This document shows, piece after piece, positions 44,714 through 53,405 of a DNA stretch of 64,000 bases. The notes beneath the pieces are model-generated. The model was not told where the DNA came from. It was given only the letters and a program-made list of their open reading frames with translations, and searched no databases. Position numbers and translations under genes: made by a program. The stretch's first letter is position 1. Each line of letters opens with the position of its first letter. Source of the stretch: Hymenobacter cyanobacteriorum (GTDB lineage Bacteria > Bacteroidota > Bacteroidia > Cytophagales > Hymenobacteraceae); NCBI RefSeq assembly GCF_022631375.1, contig NZ_JALBGC010000004.1:372001-436000 (forward strand). Reading direction: 5' to 3'.

Positions 44714-47683
44714 CTACTCCTTCGCCTTGCCCGCCGCCAGCGACTTATAAATGACTTCGTGAATCCGGGTGCGGATGTTGTACTGGCGTAGCTTGTTGTT
44801 GCCGGCATCGGGGTACACGCGGTTGGAGAGGAAGACGTAGAGGATGCCGTTTTCCGGGTCCATCCACACGCAGGTGCCGGTGAAGCCGGTGTGGCCGAAG
44901 GTGCTGGCCGGCGAGAGGTTGCTGGTGGGGCCTTCGGGCTTGCTGGGGTCGCCGTGGTCCCAACCCAGGCCGCGGCGGCTGCCGGCCGTTTGCGGGCGCG
45001 CAAACTCCGTGACGACGGGCGAGGCGAAGAACTGCGAGCCGCCGTATTTGCCGTTTTGCAGGTTCATTTGCATCAGCACGGCCAGGTCGTTGGCGGTGGC
45101 GAAGAGGCCGGCGTGGCCGCCCACGCCGCCCACGAGGGCCGCAGTTTGGTCGTGCACGGTGCCCTGCAGCTGCTCGCGGCGGTAGTACGTGTCGTTTTCG
45201 GTGGGCGCGATGCAGCTTTTGGGGAAGCGCTGCAAAGGGTTGTACGTCATGCTGCCCAGGCCCAGCGGGCGGTAGAAATTATCCTGCAAGTAGCCTTCAA
45301 TTGGCTGCTGCAGAATCTTCTCGCACACCCGCTTCATCACCATAAAGCTGAGGTCCGAATATTCCGTCGGGTACTTGCCTTTGATTTTCGGGAGCAGGCT
45401 GGAGCGCATCGTCCAGGCCCAGACGGAGTCGTCGGCAGCCTTGGTGCTGTATTCGCCGGGCGCCACCTCATTGGGAAAGTCGTCGGAGCGGGTGCTGGCG
45501 TAAAAGGTGGGCTTGAGACGGCCGTCGCGCATGGTGCGCTCCCAGGTGGGGATGCCGGGCTTGAGGCCCGCCTGGTGTAGCAGCACGTCGCGGATGGTCA
45601 TGTCGCGCTTGTTGGTGCGGGCCAGCTCGGGCAGGTAGGTGGCTACTTTCTCATCAAGTACCAGCTTGCCTTGGTCTTTTAGGGCCATCACGGCTTGTAG
45701 GGTGCCGGCCACTTTCGTCACCGAAGCCAGGTCGTAGAGTGTGCTACCGGTCACGGGCTGGCTTTGGTCGTAGGTGCAGTAGCCATAAGCCTGGTCGAAC
45801 ACCACAGTGCCGTTTTTGGCCACCAGCACCTGGCAGCCGGGCGAGGCGGCGTAAGTCTGGCTTTCGAGGGCGATGTTGTCAATCTGGGCCAGCACGCGCG
45901 AGTCGAGCCCCTGGCTTTCGGGGGCGGCATAGCGCAGGCGGTGCAGGTCGAGGGTGGCAATGCCGGAGTTCACGCGCATGGTGGGCGACACCGTGACGGG
46001 CAATTTGCCCCGCGCCGGCAGCGCCCCAAACAGCACCTGCGGCACCACTAGCTGCGCCGCGTAATGGTCCTCATAGCCGCAAACCAGCGTGCGGGCGCTT
46101 TCCAGAAACTTCAGCGAATAGGCGTTGCCCATGGCCACCACCACGGTTTTTAGCTTCGGATTAGCTTGGAGTTGTTTAATAAATTTCAGCGCGCCGTCGC
46201 CCAAGCCGTAGTTGTGGCTGGGCGTGTTGTTCATGTTGTGTAAGCTCACCACCACCACGTTGTAGTCGGAAAGGCGGCTGCTGATGCGGGCAAACGTGGA
46301 GTCGGGCGCGTACCGGTCGGGCACGGCGTACACCGGGCCGGGCTGGTACTTGTTGAAAATGGTCGCGTACGGCCCCTCAGCCTGCGTGCCGATGGTGATG
46401 GCCGCAATGCGCAGCGTATCGAGCCGCTGAAAGGGGAGGAGGTTATCCTGGTTTTTGGCTACCGTCACGGCGTGCTCAAAAATTTCCTGGGCCAGCACCT
46501 TCGATTTGGGTTGGTTCAGGCTGTCGCGCAGCGTCCGCATGTTCACGGGCTGGTAGTGGTTCAGGCCGGCCCAGTACTTGGCCCGCAGAATCTTCTTCAC
46601 CCGGAAATCCAGGTCGGCCTGGGTGAACTTGCCGGCGGCCACGGCCTCCCGAATGCGCAACAGGGCCGAAGGAACATCCTCCGAAAACAGCAGCACGTCG
46701 TTGCCGGCAGCCAGCGCCAGCGCGTCCAGCTCGCCGTCTTTGTACAGCTTGCTCACGCTCTTCATGTTGAGCGCATCGGTGAAAACCAGGCCCTTAAAGC
46801 CCATTTTGTCCTTCAGCAGGTCAGTTACCAGCGCGTGCGAGAGAGTGGTGGTCTTAGCGTCCGTCGTATCAAACAGCGGCATGTAGAGGTGGGCCACAAT
46901 CACGCCCATCACGCCGGCCTCAAACGACTGCTGGAAGGGCACCAAGTCTACTTCCGTCAGGCGGGCCATGTCAGTATTAATAACCGGCAGCGACACGTGC
47001 GAGTCGGTATCGGTATCGCCGTGGCCGGGGAAGTGCTTGGCCACGGCCAGTACCTTATTGTCCTGCAAGCCCTTGATATACTGGAGGCCCAGCGCCGCCA
47101 CCCGGTTCTGGTTTTCACCAAACGAGCGGTTGCCAATCACCGGGTTGCCGGGGTTGGAATTTACGTCGAGCACCGGCGCGAAATCAACGTGCACGCCCAG
47201 CGCACGCATTTTGCGGGCAATGTCGCGGCCCATCTGGTACACGTATTTGGGGTCGTCCATGGCGCCCAGCGTCATCTGCTTAGCGAAATGGGCCGACGAG
47301 TCGAGGCGCATGTCGAGGCCCCATTCGGCATCCATGGCCACGAGCAGCGGCACTTTGGCGGCGGCCTGCAGGCGGTTGGCCATGATGGCCTGGCGCTTGG
47401 GGCCGCCCTGCATAAACATCACGCCGCCAATGTTATAGTTGCGCACCAATCGTTCGATGCGCTCGACGTGGCTGCGGTCCTTGTTGGAGTACGCGGCCAC
47501 CATGAAAAACTGGCCCAGGCGCTGGTCGGGCGTGAGCGAGTTGAACACGCTGTCGACCCAGACCGTCTCGACCGGGCCGGAGGGAAGCGGGTCGGCGGGC
47601 ATTTTTTTCAGGTCGGCAAACGACAGCAGCAGGCCCGCCATCAACACCAAAGCGGCTATGCTAAGCTGGAAGGGGATGCGCAT
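44714..47683 (-). CDS. GH3 beta-N-acetylhexosaminidase fused to a beta-lactamase-type serine hydrolase
   Basis: A 989-residue two-domain protein with an N-terminal signal or anchor (LSIAALVLMAGLLLSFA). Residues about 45-400 form a GH3 NagZ-like domain: KHFPGHGDTDTDSHVSLP holds the catalytic His of NagZ-type enzymes, and LVFTDALNMKSV holds the nucleophile Asp. A second GH3 (C-terminal) part occupies about 415-600. From about 620 a class C beta-lactamase/esterase-like domain follows, with LASVTKVAGT (SxxK), YSDLSFMVMK (YxN-like) and FGHTGFTGT (HTG). Such fusions occur in Bacteroidota and are thought to act on peptidoglycan muropeptides in the periplasm. ATG 47683 is chosen; the frame extends further without homology. 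Confidence 0.9.
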   Translation of the reverse strand: MRIPFQLSIAALVLMAGLLLSFADLKKMPADPLPSGPVETVWVDSVFNSLTPDQRLGQFFMVAAYSNKDRSHVERIERLVRNYNIGGVMFMQGGPKRQAIMANRLQAAAKVPLLVAMDAEWGLDMRLDSSAHFAKQMTLGAMDDPKYVYQMGRDIARKMRALGVHVDFAPVLDVNSNPGNPVIGNRSFGENQNRVAALGLQYIKGLQDNKVLAVAKHFPGHGDTDTDSHVSLPVINTDMARLTEVDLVPFQQSFEAGVMGVIVAHLYMPLFDTTDAKTTTLSHALVTDLLKDKMGFKGLVFTDALNMKSVSKLYKDGELDALALAAGNDVLLFSEDVPSALLRIREAVAAGKFTQADLDFRVKKILRAKYWAGLNHYQPVNMRTLRDSLNQPKSKVLAQEIFEHAVTVAKNQDNLLPFQRLDTLRIAAITIGTQAEGPYATIFNKYQPGPVYAVPDRYAPDSTFARISSRLSDYNVVVVSLHNMNNTPSHNYGLGDGALKFIKQLQANPKLKTVVVAMGNAYSLKFLESARTLVCGYEDHYAAQLVVPQVLFGALPARGKLPVTVSPTMRVNSGIATLDLHRLRYAAPESQGLDSRVLAQIDNIALESQTYAASPGCQVLVAKNGTVVFDQAYGYCTYDQSQPVTGSTLYDLASVTKVAGTLQAVMALKDQGKLVLDEKVATYLPELARTNKRDMTIRDVLLHQAGLKPGIPTWERTMRDGRLKPTFYASTRSDDFPNEVAPGEYSTKAADDSVWAWTMRSSLLPKIKGKYPTEYSDLSFMVMKRVCEKILQQPIEGYLQDNFYRPLGLGSMTYNPLQRFPKSCIAPTENDTYYRREQLQGTVHDQTAALVGGVGGHAGLFATANDLAVLMQMNLQNGKYGGSQFFASPVVTEFARPQTAGSRRGLGWDHGDPSKPEGPTSNLSPASTFGHTGFTGTCVWMDPENGILYVFLSNRVYPDAGNNKLRQYNIRTRIHEVIYKSLAAGKAKE

Positions 47684-48058
47684 CAGCCCCGTAGGGTTGG
47701 TGGGTTGAGTCAAGGGGCAAACGGGCCGCGGGGGCCGTACTTTTGTCGTGAGGTACTGCGGAACCCGCCGGGCGGGTTTAGAGGTTCCGAAGCGGACGGT
47801 AGCCGGCGTTATTCGGTGGGCAGGCAACGGGCGAAACAACAACCTCCCCCGCGACTGACTCCCTGATACTGACGGCCATTCCAGCCGCAAAGGTACGCAG
47901 AAAACCACCTCGCGGGTTGATAACGTCCCGGTTTTTTGCTTATTGTTCTTTGGCTTCCGGCCTGTTTACGTGCTGGTTAGCTAATTGATTTAGCAGGTTG
48001 CGGCTTTAGCTGTCGCCTCGTTCTTTTTCGGCGCAAGCTGACCCATGCGCTACATTCT
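47684..48058. other. Divergent intergenic region between the GH3 gene and mutL
   Basis: The 375 bases carry -7-like elements on both strands: TACTTTTG at 47738-47745 (plus) and TACCTTTG at 47888-47895 (minus, complement CAAAGGTA). Between them lies a structured, GC-rich sequence with the inverted repeat CGGAACC/GGTTCCG (47759-47789) enclosing AACCCGCC/GGCGGGTT. A T6 run at 47933-47938 follows a weak GGG/CCC stem. This could be the long leader of the GH3 gene on the minus strand or a small plus-strand RNA of about 190 bases upstream of mutL; I cannot decide. Confidence 0.4.
47888..47895 (-). promoter_or_regulatory. Putative -7 element TACCTTTG for the GH3 gene
   Basis: CAAAGGTA on the plus strand reads TACCTTTG on the coding strand. 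If used, the GH3-hydrolase mRNA would have a leader of about 195 bases containing the hairpin-forming sequence described for this region. Confidence 0.35.
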
Positions 48059-50113
48059 ATGCCTGATATCATTCACCTGCTTCCCGAATACCTCGCCAAC
48101 CAGATTGCGGCCGGCGAGGTGGTGCAGCGTCCCGCCTCGGTGGTGAAGGAGCTGCTGGAAAATGCTGTCGATGCCCACGCCACTCAGGTGCAACTCATTG
48201 TGAAAGAAGCCGGCAAGCAGCTGGTGCAGGTAGTGGATAACGGCGCCGGCATGAGCCCCACCGATGCCCGCATGAGCTTGGAGCGCCACGCCACCAGCAA
48301 AATCCGCAGCACCGAAGATTTATTTAAGATTCGCACGCTCGGCTTCCGGGGCGAGGCGCTGGCCAGCATTGCGGCCGTGGCGCAGGTCGAAATCCGAACC
48401 AAGCAGCGCGAGCACGATACCGGCACGCTGCTGCTCGTGGAAGGCTCGCAAATCACCAGCCAGCAGCCCACCGCCTGCCCCGACGGCACCAGCATCGCCG
48501 TCAAAAACCTGTTCTTCAACGTGCCGGCCCGGCGCAACTTTCTCAAGAGCAACGCCGTGGAAATGCGGCACATTCTTGACGAGTTTCAGCATGTAGCGCT
48601 AGCTAATCCTCAGATTGCCTTTTCGCTGTACCAGAACGATTTGGAGGTGTTCAGCCTGCCGGCCGGCAAGCTCAGCCAGCGCATTGTGGCGTTGCTTGGC
48701 AACGGCTATAAGGAGCAGCTGGCCGCCTGCGAGGAGGTGACGCACTCTATTTCGGTGCGCGGCTTCGTGGGCAAGCCCGAGTCGAGCAAGAAAAGCCGGG
48801 GCGACCAGTTTTTCTTCGTCAACAACCGCTTCATCCGCTCGGCCTACCTGAACCACGCCGTGCTGGCTGCTTACGAGGGGCTGCTGGCCCGCGACACGCA
48901 CCCCTTCTACGTGCTGTTTCTGGAGCTCGACCCCAAGGCCATCGACATCAACGTGCACCCCACGAAGACGGAAATCAAGTTCGAGGACGAGAAAACCGTA
49001 TACGCCGTGGTGCGCGCCGCCGTGAAGCAGAGCCTAGGCCTGCACAACATCGCGCCCTCGCTCGACTTCGACGGCGACGTGAACTTCGCGCCCATCCGTC
49101 CACTGCGCGCCGGCCGCGCCGCCCCCGATACCGACGACCATCTGCCCGCGCCCACGCCCGCCGCCCGCGCCGCCGCCTACGAAGACCCGGCCCCCAGCCG
49201 CAGCATGGGAGGTAGCACCGGTGGCAGCAACTCCGGCTTCGGCAACTTCAATTCCGAAACCCGTCGCGACGGCTTCGAGCGCCAACTGCCGCCGCGCCCC
49301 ACCGAGCAGGCCCGCCGCGAGCTCGAAGCCTTCTACCGCGAGCTGGGCCAGCCCGTGCGCGAAAATGCCGGCATTGACCCCGTCACGGCCCGCAGCTTTG
49401 AAACTCCGGTGCCCCCAGCTGCGTCGGCTTCACCAGTTTCGTCACTCCCTTTATCAACTGAAAAAAGCGGGCTGCCTGATTTCTCGCTGGGCCTGACGAT
49501 GCCTGAACCTGCTGCCCGGCCCGCTACCACCCGCGAAAGCGGTGCAGGCAGCCGCGCCGTGCAGGTGCAGCAGCGCTTCGTGCTGGTGCCGGTGAAGTCG
49601 GGCGTGCTGCTGATTGACCAGGAAGCCGCCCGCGAGCGCATCCTCTACGAGCAGTACCAGCAGGAGCTGGAGCGCGCCGTGGGCACGTCGCAAACGCTGC
49701 TGTTTCCGCGCACCGTCACGTTTTCGCCCGCCGATTTTGCCGTGCTCCGCGAGCTCACCGAGCCGCTGCACGCGCTGGGATTCATCTTCAACGAGTTTGG
49801 TCCCAGCACCATTGCCGTGGAAGCTATTCCGGCCGGTATGCCCGCGCAGGACGAGAAGGAACTGCTAGAGAGCCTGATTGAGCAGTTCCGCACCAGCGCT
49901 GGCCCGCTCAAGCTCGACCAGCGCGAGGGCCTAGCCCGGGCCCTGGCCCGCCGCGTGGCCGCCAACACGGCCGCCGCCCGCCTGCCCGAATCCGAGCTCA
50001 GCGCCCTGGCCGACCGCCTCTTCGCCTGCCAAACGCCCGGCTACACGCCCGACGGCCGCAAAACCCTGGTGCTACTCGATGGGCAGCAACTGGCCGACTT
50101 CTTCCGTAAGTAA
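48059..50113 (+). CDS. mutL: DNA mismatch repair protein MutL
   Basis: A 684-residue MutL homologue. The N-terminal GHKL ATPase is clear: ELLENAVDAHATQV (motif I, Glu/Asn), VVDNGAGMSPTDA (motif II) and TLGFRGEALASIAAV (motif III), followed by a transducer domain with INVHPTKTEIKF. A Pro/Ala/Ser-rich linker of about 150 residues follows (near 350-490). In the C-terminal dimerisation domain the usual endonuclease motif DQHAxxExxxxE is DQEAARERILYE (His replaced by Glu) and the ACHxxxKA and C-terminal CPHGRP motifs are absent (TPDGRKT instead). So the nicking activity of most non-gamma MutL proteins is not evident. Confidence 0.95.
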   Translation: MPDIIHLLPEYLANQIAAGEVVQRPASVVKELLENAVDAHATQVQLIVKEAGKQLVQVVDNGAGMSPTDARMSLERHATSKIRSTEDLFKIRTLGFRGEALASIAAVAQVEIRTKQREHDTGTLLLVEGSQITSQQPTACPDGTSIAVKNLFFNVPARRNFLKSNAVEMRHILDEFQHVALANPQIAFSLYQNDLEVFSLPAGKLSQRIVALLGNGYKEQLAACEEVTHSISVRGFVGKPESSKKSRGDQFFFVNNRFIRSAYLNHAVLAAYEGLLARDTHPFYVLFLELDPKAIDINVHPTKTEIKFEDEKTVYAVVRAAVKQSLGLHNIAPSLDFDGDVNFAPIRPLRAGRAAPDTDDHLPAPTPAARAAAYEDPAPSRSMGGSTGGSNSGFGNFNSETRRDGFERQLPPRPTEQARRELEAFYRELGQPVRENAGIDPVTARSFETPVPPAASASPVSSLPLSTEKSGLPDFSLGLTMPEPAARPATTRESGAGSRAVQVQQRFVLVPVKSGVLLIDQEAARERILYEQYQQELERAVGTSQTLLFPRTVTFSPADFAVLRELTEPLHALGFIFNEFGPSTIAVEAIPAGMPAQDEKELLESLIEQFRTSAGPLKLDQREGLARALARRVAANTAAARLPESELSALADRLFACQTPGYTPDGRKTLVLLDGQQLADFFRK

Positions 50114-50114
50114 C

Positions 50115-50190
50115 GTAGCGCGGACTTTGTAGTCCGCGAGTGCGAACGTTGTCAGGCGCGGACTACAAAGTCCGCGATACATCGCGCTAC
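50115..50190. repeat. Palindromic repeat, GCGCGGACTTTGTAGTCCGCG type
   Basis: The region contains GCGCGGACTTTGTAGTCCGC (from 50117), itself an imperfect hairpin, and a reverse copy CGCGGACTACAAAGTCCGCG at 50157-50176, with outer arms GTAGCG (50115-50120) and CGCTAC (50185-50190). It differs from the GTCATGC family. It follows mutL by two bases and precedes the rhomboid genes. Confidence 0.8.
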
Positions 50191-50202
50191 ACTGGGCCGC
50201 GC

Positions 50203-50210
50203 TAGCTTTG
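50203..50210 (+). promoter_or_regulatory. Putative -7 element TAGCTTTG before the rhomboid genes
   Basis: TAGCTTTG matches TAnnTTTG and lies 52 bases upstream of the first rhomboid start. No -33 element is obvious, as it overlaps the GCGCGGACT repeat. Confidence 0.35.
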
Positions 50211-50262
50211 CGCCCGCTACATTCCATTGCTCGCCCGCACACGTGGGCGTTTTCTCCGAAGC

Positions 50263-51057
50263 ATGTTCAATCTCACCCCCACCGTTCGTAACCTCCTCAT
50301 TGCGAATGTCATTTTTCTGGTTGCCCAAAACAGCCTGCTGCCGCTGCTCACGCAAGTGGGCAGCCTGTACCCCATTGGCTCGCCGTACTTCTTTCCGTGG
50401 CAGTTCTTCACCTACATGTTTCTGCATGCGGGCTGGGGACACTTGATTTCCAATATGTTCGGCCTGATTTCCTTCGGGCCGCTGTTGGAGCAGCGCTGGG
50501 GTGCCACGCGCTTCCTCACCTTCTGGCTGATTTGCGGGGTGGGCGCGGGCCTACTCTACGAAGGCGTGCGCGGTTATGAGTTGCACAAGATGGAACAGTC
50601 GCGGCAGGAGTTCCATCAGTCGCCGACGGGCGGTGAGTTCGCCAATTTCTTCCGTTCCTACTTCCCCGATGCCACTGGCTACGAAACCCTGGCCGGCGCG
50701 CTGGAGCGTAATCCAAAGAATGCTGAGTATATCGACGCCGCCACCCAGGCCGTGGACGGGGCCGTGAGCGAAACCATCAACTCGCGTGGTGGCGGCATGC
50801 TGGGTGCTTCGGGGGCGTTGTTCGGCATTTTGTTCGCCTTCGCCTACCTGTTTCCGAATACGGAATTGATGCTGCTGTTCTTTCCGTTTCCCATCAAGGC
50901 GAAGTATTTTGTGTTCTTCTACGCCTTGTACGAGCTGTACGCAGGGGTGCACCGCACGCCCGGCGACAACGTGGCCCACTTCGCGCACCTCGGCGGCCTG
51001 GTCATCGGCTTTTTCGTGGTGAAATACTGGGAGGGCCGCCGCGAACGGTTTTACTAG
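50263..51057 (+). CDS. Rhomboid family intramembrane serine protease
   Basis: A 264-residue polytopic membrane protein with six predicted helices. The catalytic Ser is in GASGALFG (Ser183) and the catalytic His in AHFAHLGGLVIGF near residue 242. FTYMFLHAGWGHLISNMFGLISFG is the conserved first helical pair with HxxxN. An unusually large loop of about 75 residues (YELHKMEQSRQEF to GAVSETINS) separates two helices before the active-site Ser. Rhomboids cut transmembrane segments of substrate proteins. ATG 50263 gives FNLTPTVRNLLIAN, the usual start. It forms a tandem pair with the next gene. Confidence 0.9.
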   Translation: MFNLTPTVRNLLIANVIFLVAQNSLLPLLTQVGSLYPIGSPYFFPWQFFTYMFLHAGWGHLISNMFGLISFGPLLEQRWGATRFLTFWLICGVGAGLLYEGVRGYELHKMEQSRQEFHQSPTGGEFANFFRSYFPDATGYETLAGALERNPKNAEYIDAATQAVDGAVSETINSRGGGMLGASGALFGILFAFAYLFPNTELMLLFFPFPIKAKYFVFFYALYELYAGVHRTPGDNVAHFAHLGGLVIGFFVVKYWEGRRERFY

Positions 51058-51123
51058 CCGTTGGTTTAACCGGGAGCGGGCGCGCCGCGCCGGCTGTCAT
51101 TTACCGTTTTTTCTCCGCGATTC

Positions 51124-52038
51124 ATGAGCATCGTTCAAGATATCCGCACCGCCTTCAACCGCCGCGACAACGCCCTCGTCCAGCTCATTCTGCTGAACGT
51201 GCTGGTATTCGCGGCCGTGGTTCTGCTGGAGGCCATCACCTACCTGGGGCAAGCCGCCGCCGCGCAAGTGCTGGTGATGCGGCAGCTGGAGCTGTCGGCC
51301 AACCTGGGCGTGCTGCTGCGCCATCCCTGGACGGTCCTCACCTACGCCTTCACCCACCAGGGTTTCTTCCACATCCTGTTCAACATGCTGAACCTGTACT
51401 GGTTCGGCCAGCTGCTGCGCGAATACCTCGGCGACCGCCGCCTCGTTAGCATCTACGTGCTGGGGGCACTCGCCGGGGCCGCCGTGTTTCTGCTGGCGTA
51501 TAATCTCATCCCGATTCTGCGGCCCGCGGCCGATGCCGGGCAGATGGTGTTGGGCGCTTCGGCGGCCGTTACGGCGGTTATCGTGGCGGCGGCCACGTTG
51601 CTGCCCGACTACACGTTCATGCTCATCCTCATCGGCCCGGTCAAAATCAAGTGGATTGCCGCCGCCGTGGTGCTGATTTCGCTGGCGGGCGTGAACAGCA
51701 ATAACACCGGCGGTGAAATTGCCCACCTCGGCGGGGCGCTGCTGGGCTTTGTATTCATCAAGCAGCTGCAGGCCGGGCGCGATTTAGGCCGGCCGGTGCA
51801 GGCGGTGGGCAACTGGTTTGCCCGCTTCAGCAACCGCCAGCCCGCCATGCGCGTGAGCCGCAGCGAGCGCCGCCCCGAGCCGGTGGCCGCTGCGGCCGCC
51901 AGCCCGGCCCGCAAGCCCGCGCCCGGCCAGCCCTTGCAGGACGAAATCGACACGATTCTCGACAAGATTTCGCGCTCCGGCTACGAAAGCCTGAGCAAGG
52001 AGGAAAAGCAGAAGCTTTTCCGCGCCAGCCAGCAGTAG
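51124..52038 (+). CDS. Rhomboid family intramembrane serine protease, second copy
   Basis: A 304-residue protein with the rhomboid core in its first 205 residues. LTYAFTHQGFFHILFNMLNLYWFG is the HxxxN helix pair. MVLGASAAVTAVIVAAATLLP contains the active-site Ser (about residue 145), and GGEIAHLGGALLGFVFIK the His. The Ser is in GASAAV rather than GASGA, as in a subset of the family. The C-terminal 100 residues are a cytoplasmic tail rich in Pro, Ala and Arg, ending with DEIDTILDKISRSGYESLSKEEKQKL, a helical segment shared by many Bacteroidota rhomboids. It begins 66 bases after the first rhomboid gene, likely co-transcribed. Confidence 0.9.
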   Translation: MSIVQDIRTAFNRRDNALVQLILLNVLVFAAVVLLEAITYLGQAAAAQVLVMRQLELSANLGVLLRHPWTVLTYAFTHQGFFHILFNMLNLYWFGQLLREYLGDRRLVSIYVLGALAGAAVFLLAYNLIPILRPAADAGQMVLGASAAVTAVIVAAATLLPDYTFMLILIGPVKIKWIAAAVVLISLAGVNSNNTGGEIAHLGGALLGFVFIKQLQAGRDLGRPVQAVGNWFARFSNRQPAMRVSRSERRPEPVAAAAASPARKPAPGQPLQDEIDTILDKISRSGYESLSKEEKQKLFRASQQ

Positions 52039-52042
52039 CGGG

Positions 52043-52444
52043 CTAGGCGCTCAGCCACTCCTTGGCTAGGTCTACGTCCTTGAACAGCCGGATTTCGAGC
52101 TGGTTGCCTACCCGCGTCACCATTTCCTCGGCCGAGGCCTGCCCGAAAATACCCGGCGAAACGATGTGGGCGAAGCGTTTCAGGCCCAGCGTGAGCACCT
52201 GCGGCATCCAGTTGGTGGCAATCCAGTCGTTGGCCGAATTCCAGGAGCCGATGACTTCGCGGTTGTCGTTCAGCATGTGGGCGCAGCGATTTTCGCGCAG
52301 GAAATCGATGGTGGCTTGGCAGCCCTGAATAACTTTTTCGGTGGGCAGCACACCCGTCCAGTTGTTGTAAATCCACTGGTTGGCCGCATCAAATTCGATG
52401 GTCAGGAATACTTTATCGAATGAATTGGTCAGGGTAGTTTTCAT
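52043..52444 (-). CDS. Small STAS/SpoIIAA-like conserved hypothetical protein
   Basis: A 133-residue soluble protein. The alternation of short strands and helices (VFLTIEFDAANQWIYNNWTG, VIQGCQATIDFLRENRC, HMLNDNREVIGSWNSANDW) resembles the STAS/SEC14-like or SpoIIAA-like fold that Bacteroidota carry as conserved hypotheticals. The Trp-rich segments (WIYNNWTG, WNSANDWIATNW) are distinctive. ATG 52444 is chosen; the open frame extends 39 codons upstream without homology. It is convergent with the second rhomboid gene, 4 bases apart. No partner suggests a role. Confidence 0.6.
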   Translation of the reverse strand: MKTTLTNSFDKVFLTIEFDAANQWIYNNWTGVLPTEKVIQGCQATIDFLRENRCAHMLNDNREVIGSWNSANDWIATNWMPQVLTLGLKRFAHIVSPGIFGQASAEEMVTRVGNQLEIRLFKDVDLAKEWLSA

Positions 52445-52604
52445 CGGCTGCGCGAGTAGGAATATTGCAAAGTAAGCATCTTTTAGCGCAAAATCGGGCC
52501 TGCATTCAGGCAGCTGGCCAAATGGCTGGAAAGCCGAAAACCGCTTGTGCTTCGCGGCCATATATTTACCGGCTCCATTCGCTTCCTTCTATTTTTCTGC
52601 CTCT

Positions 52605-53270
52605 ATGTTTTCTGCCGAGCGTATTCTGGCCATTCGCAAAAGCAAGGGTTTTTCGCAGGAGTTGCTAGCCGAGCAGTCGGGCGTGAGTCTGCGCACCATT
52701 CAGCGCGTGGAGCAGGGCGAAACCGTGCCGCGCGGCCACACCATGCAGGCGCTGGCCACCGCCCTCGACGTGCCGCTCGATGCGCTGCTAACCATGCCCG
52801 CGCCAGTTGCCGAAATTGCAATTGCCCCTGCCGAACCCGTAGCTGCGCCCACGTCGCTCCCGGCCGCGCCACCGTTGGCCGCCGCTCCCACCACCAGCCT
52901 CCACCTGCCGGCCGACCCGAACGTATTGCAGCTGCTCAACCTGAGCGCGCTGTGCCTGCTGGTGTTCCCGTTTCTCAACCTGCTGGTGCCGTACCTGCTC
53001 TGGCGCAAGCACCGCCACGACACCGTCCACGCCGACGAAGTAGGTCGGCGGGTACTCGGGTTTCAGGTGCTATGGCAGGTGGCCAGTTTCTTCAGCTACC
53101 TCATGGTGCTGCTGTTGCAGGCGGCCATGTTCTTTTATTTTGGGGTGGCGCTGAAGGGCGTATTTCTGGGCGTTTTCGTGCTGACTTACCTGGTCAATGT
53201 TGTCACGGTGGGGTACAACCAGTGGCTATTGCGCCAAGGAAGGCTCGATATTTACCCTGTGCGGCTATGA
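52605..53270 (+). CDS. Membrane-anchored XRE-family regulator (HTH plus DUF4870-like membrane domain)
   Basis: A 221-residue fusion. Residues 3-60 are an XRE/Cro-type helix-turn-helix (RILAIRKSKGFSQELLAEQSGVSLRTIQRVEQGE, given in parts; FSQELLAEQSG and RTIQRVEQGE). A Pro/Ala-rich linker (about residues 68-105) leads to a membrane domain of four hydrophobic segments (LLNLSALCLLVFPFLNLLVPYLLW, VLWQVASFFSYLMVLLLQAAMFFYF, VFLGVFVLTYLVNVVTVGYN). The order DNA-binding, linker and DUF4870-like domain fits a single-component regulator at the membrane. The start is ATG 52605. Target genes are unknown. Confidence 0.75.
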   Translation: MFSAERILAIRKSKGFSQELLAEQSGVSLRTIQRVEQGETVPRGHTMQALATALDVPLDALLTMPAPVAEIAIAPAEPVAAPTSLPAAPPLAAAPTTSLHLPADPNVLQLLNLSALCLLVFPFLNLLVPYLLWRKHRHDTVHADEVGRRVLGFQVLWQVASFFSYLMVLLLQAAMFFYFGVALKGVFLGVFVLTYLVNVVTVGYNQWLLRQGRLDIYPVRL

Positions 53271-53405
53271 TTGACGGGAAATTGTAGGTGCTTATAATCA
53301 ATTGGTTAATGCAAATGGCGGCAAAATGTCGCCCAAATGGCGCAGGGAGTAGGGCAGGAGGCCGGGTAGTTTTGACCCAGTCCTCCACCCCTAATTTCTG
53401 CACCC

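Noticed and set aside
46472..47866. 464-codon plus-strand frame opposite the GH3 gene
   Set aside because: His/Val-rich shadow with no family features; overlaps a clear GH3 domain.
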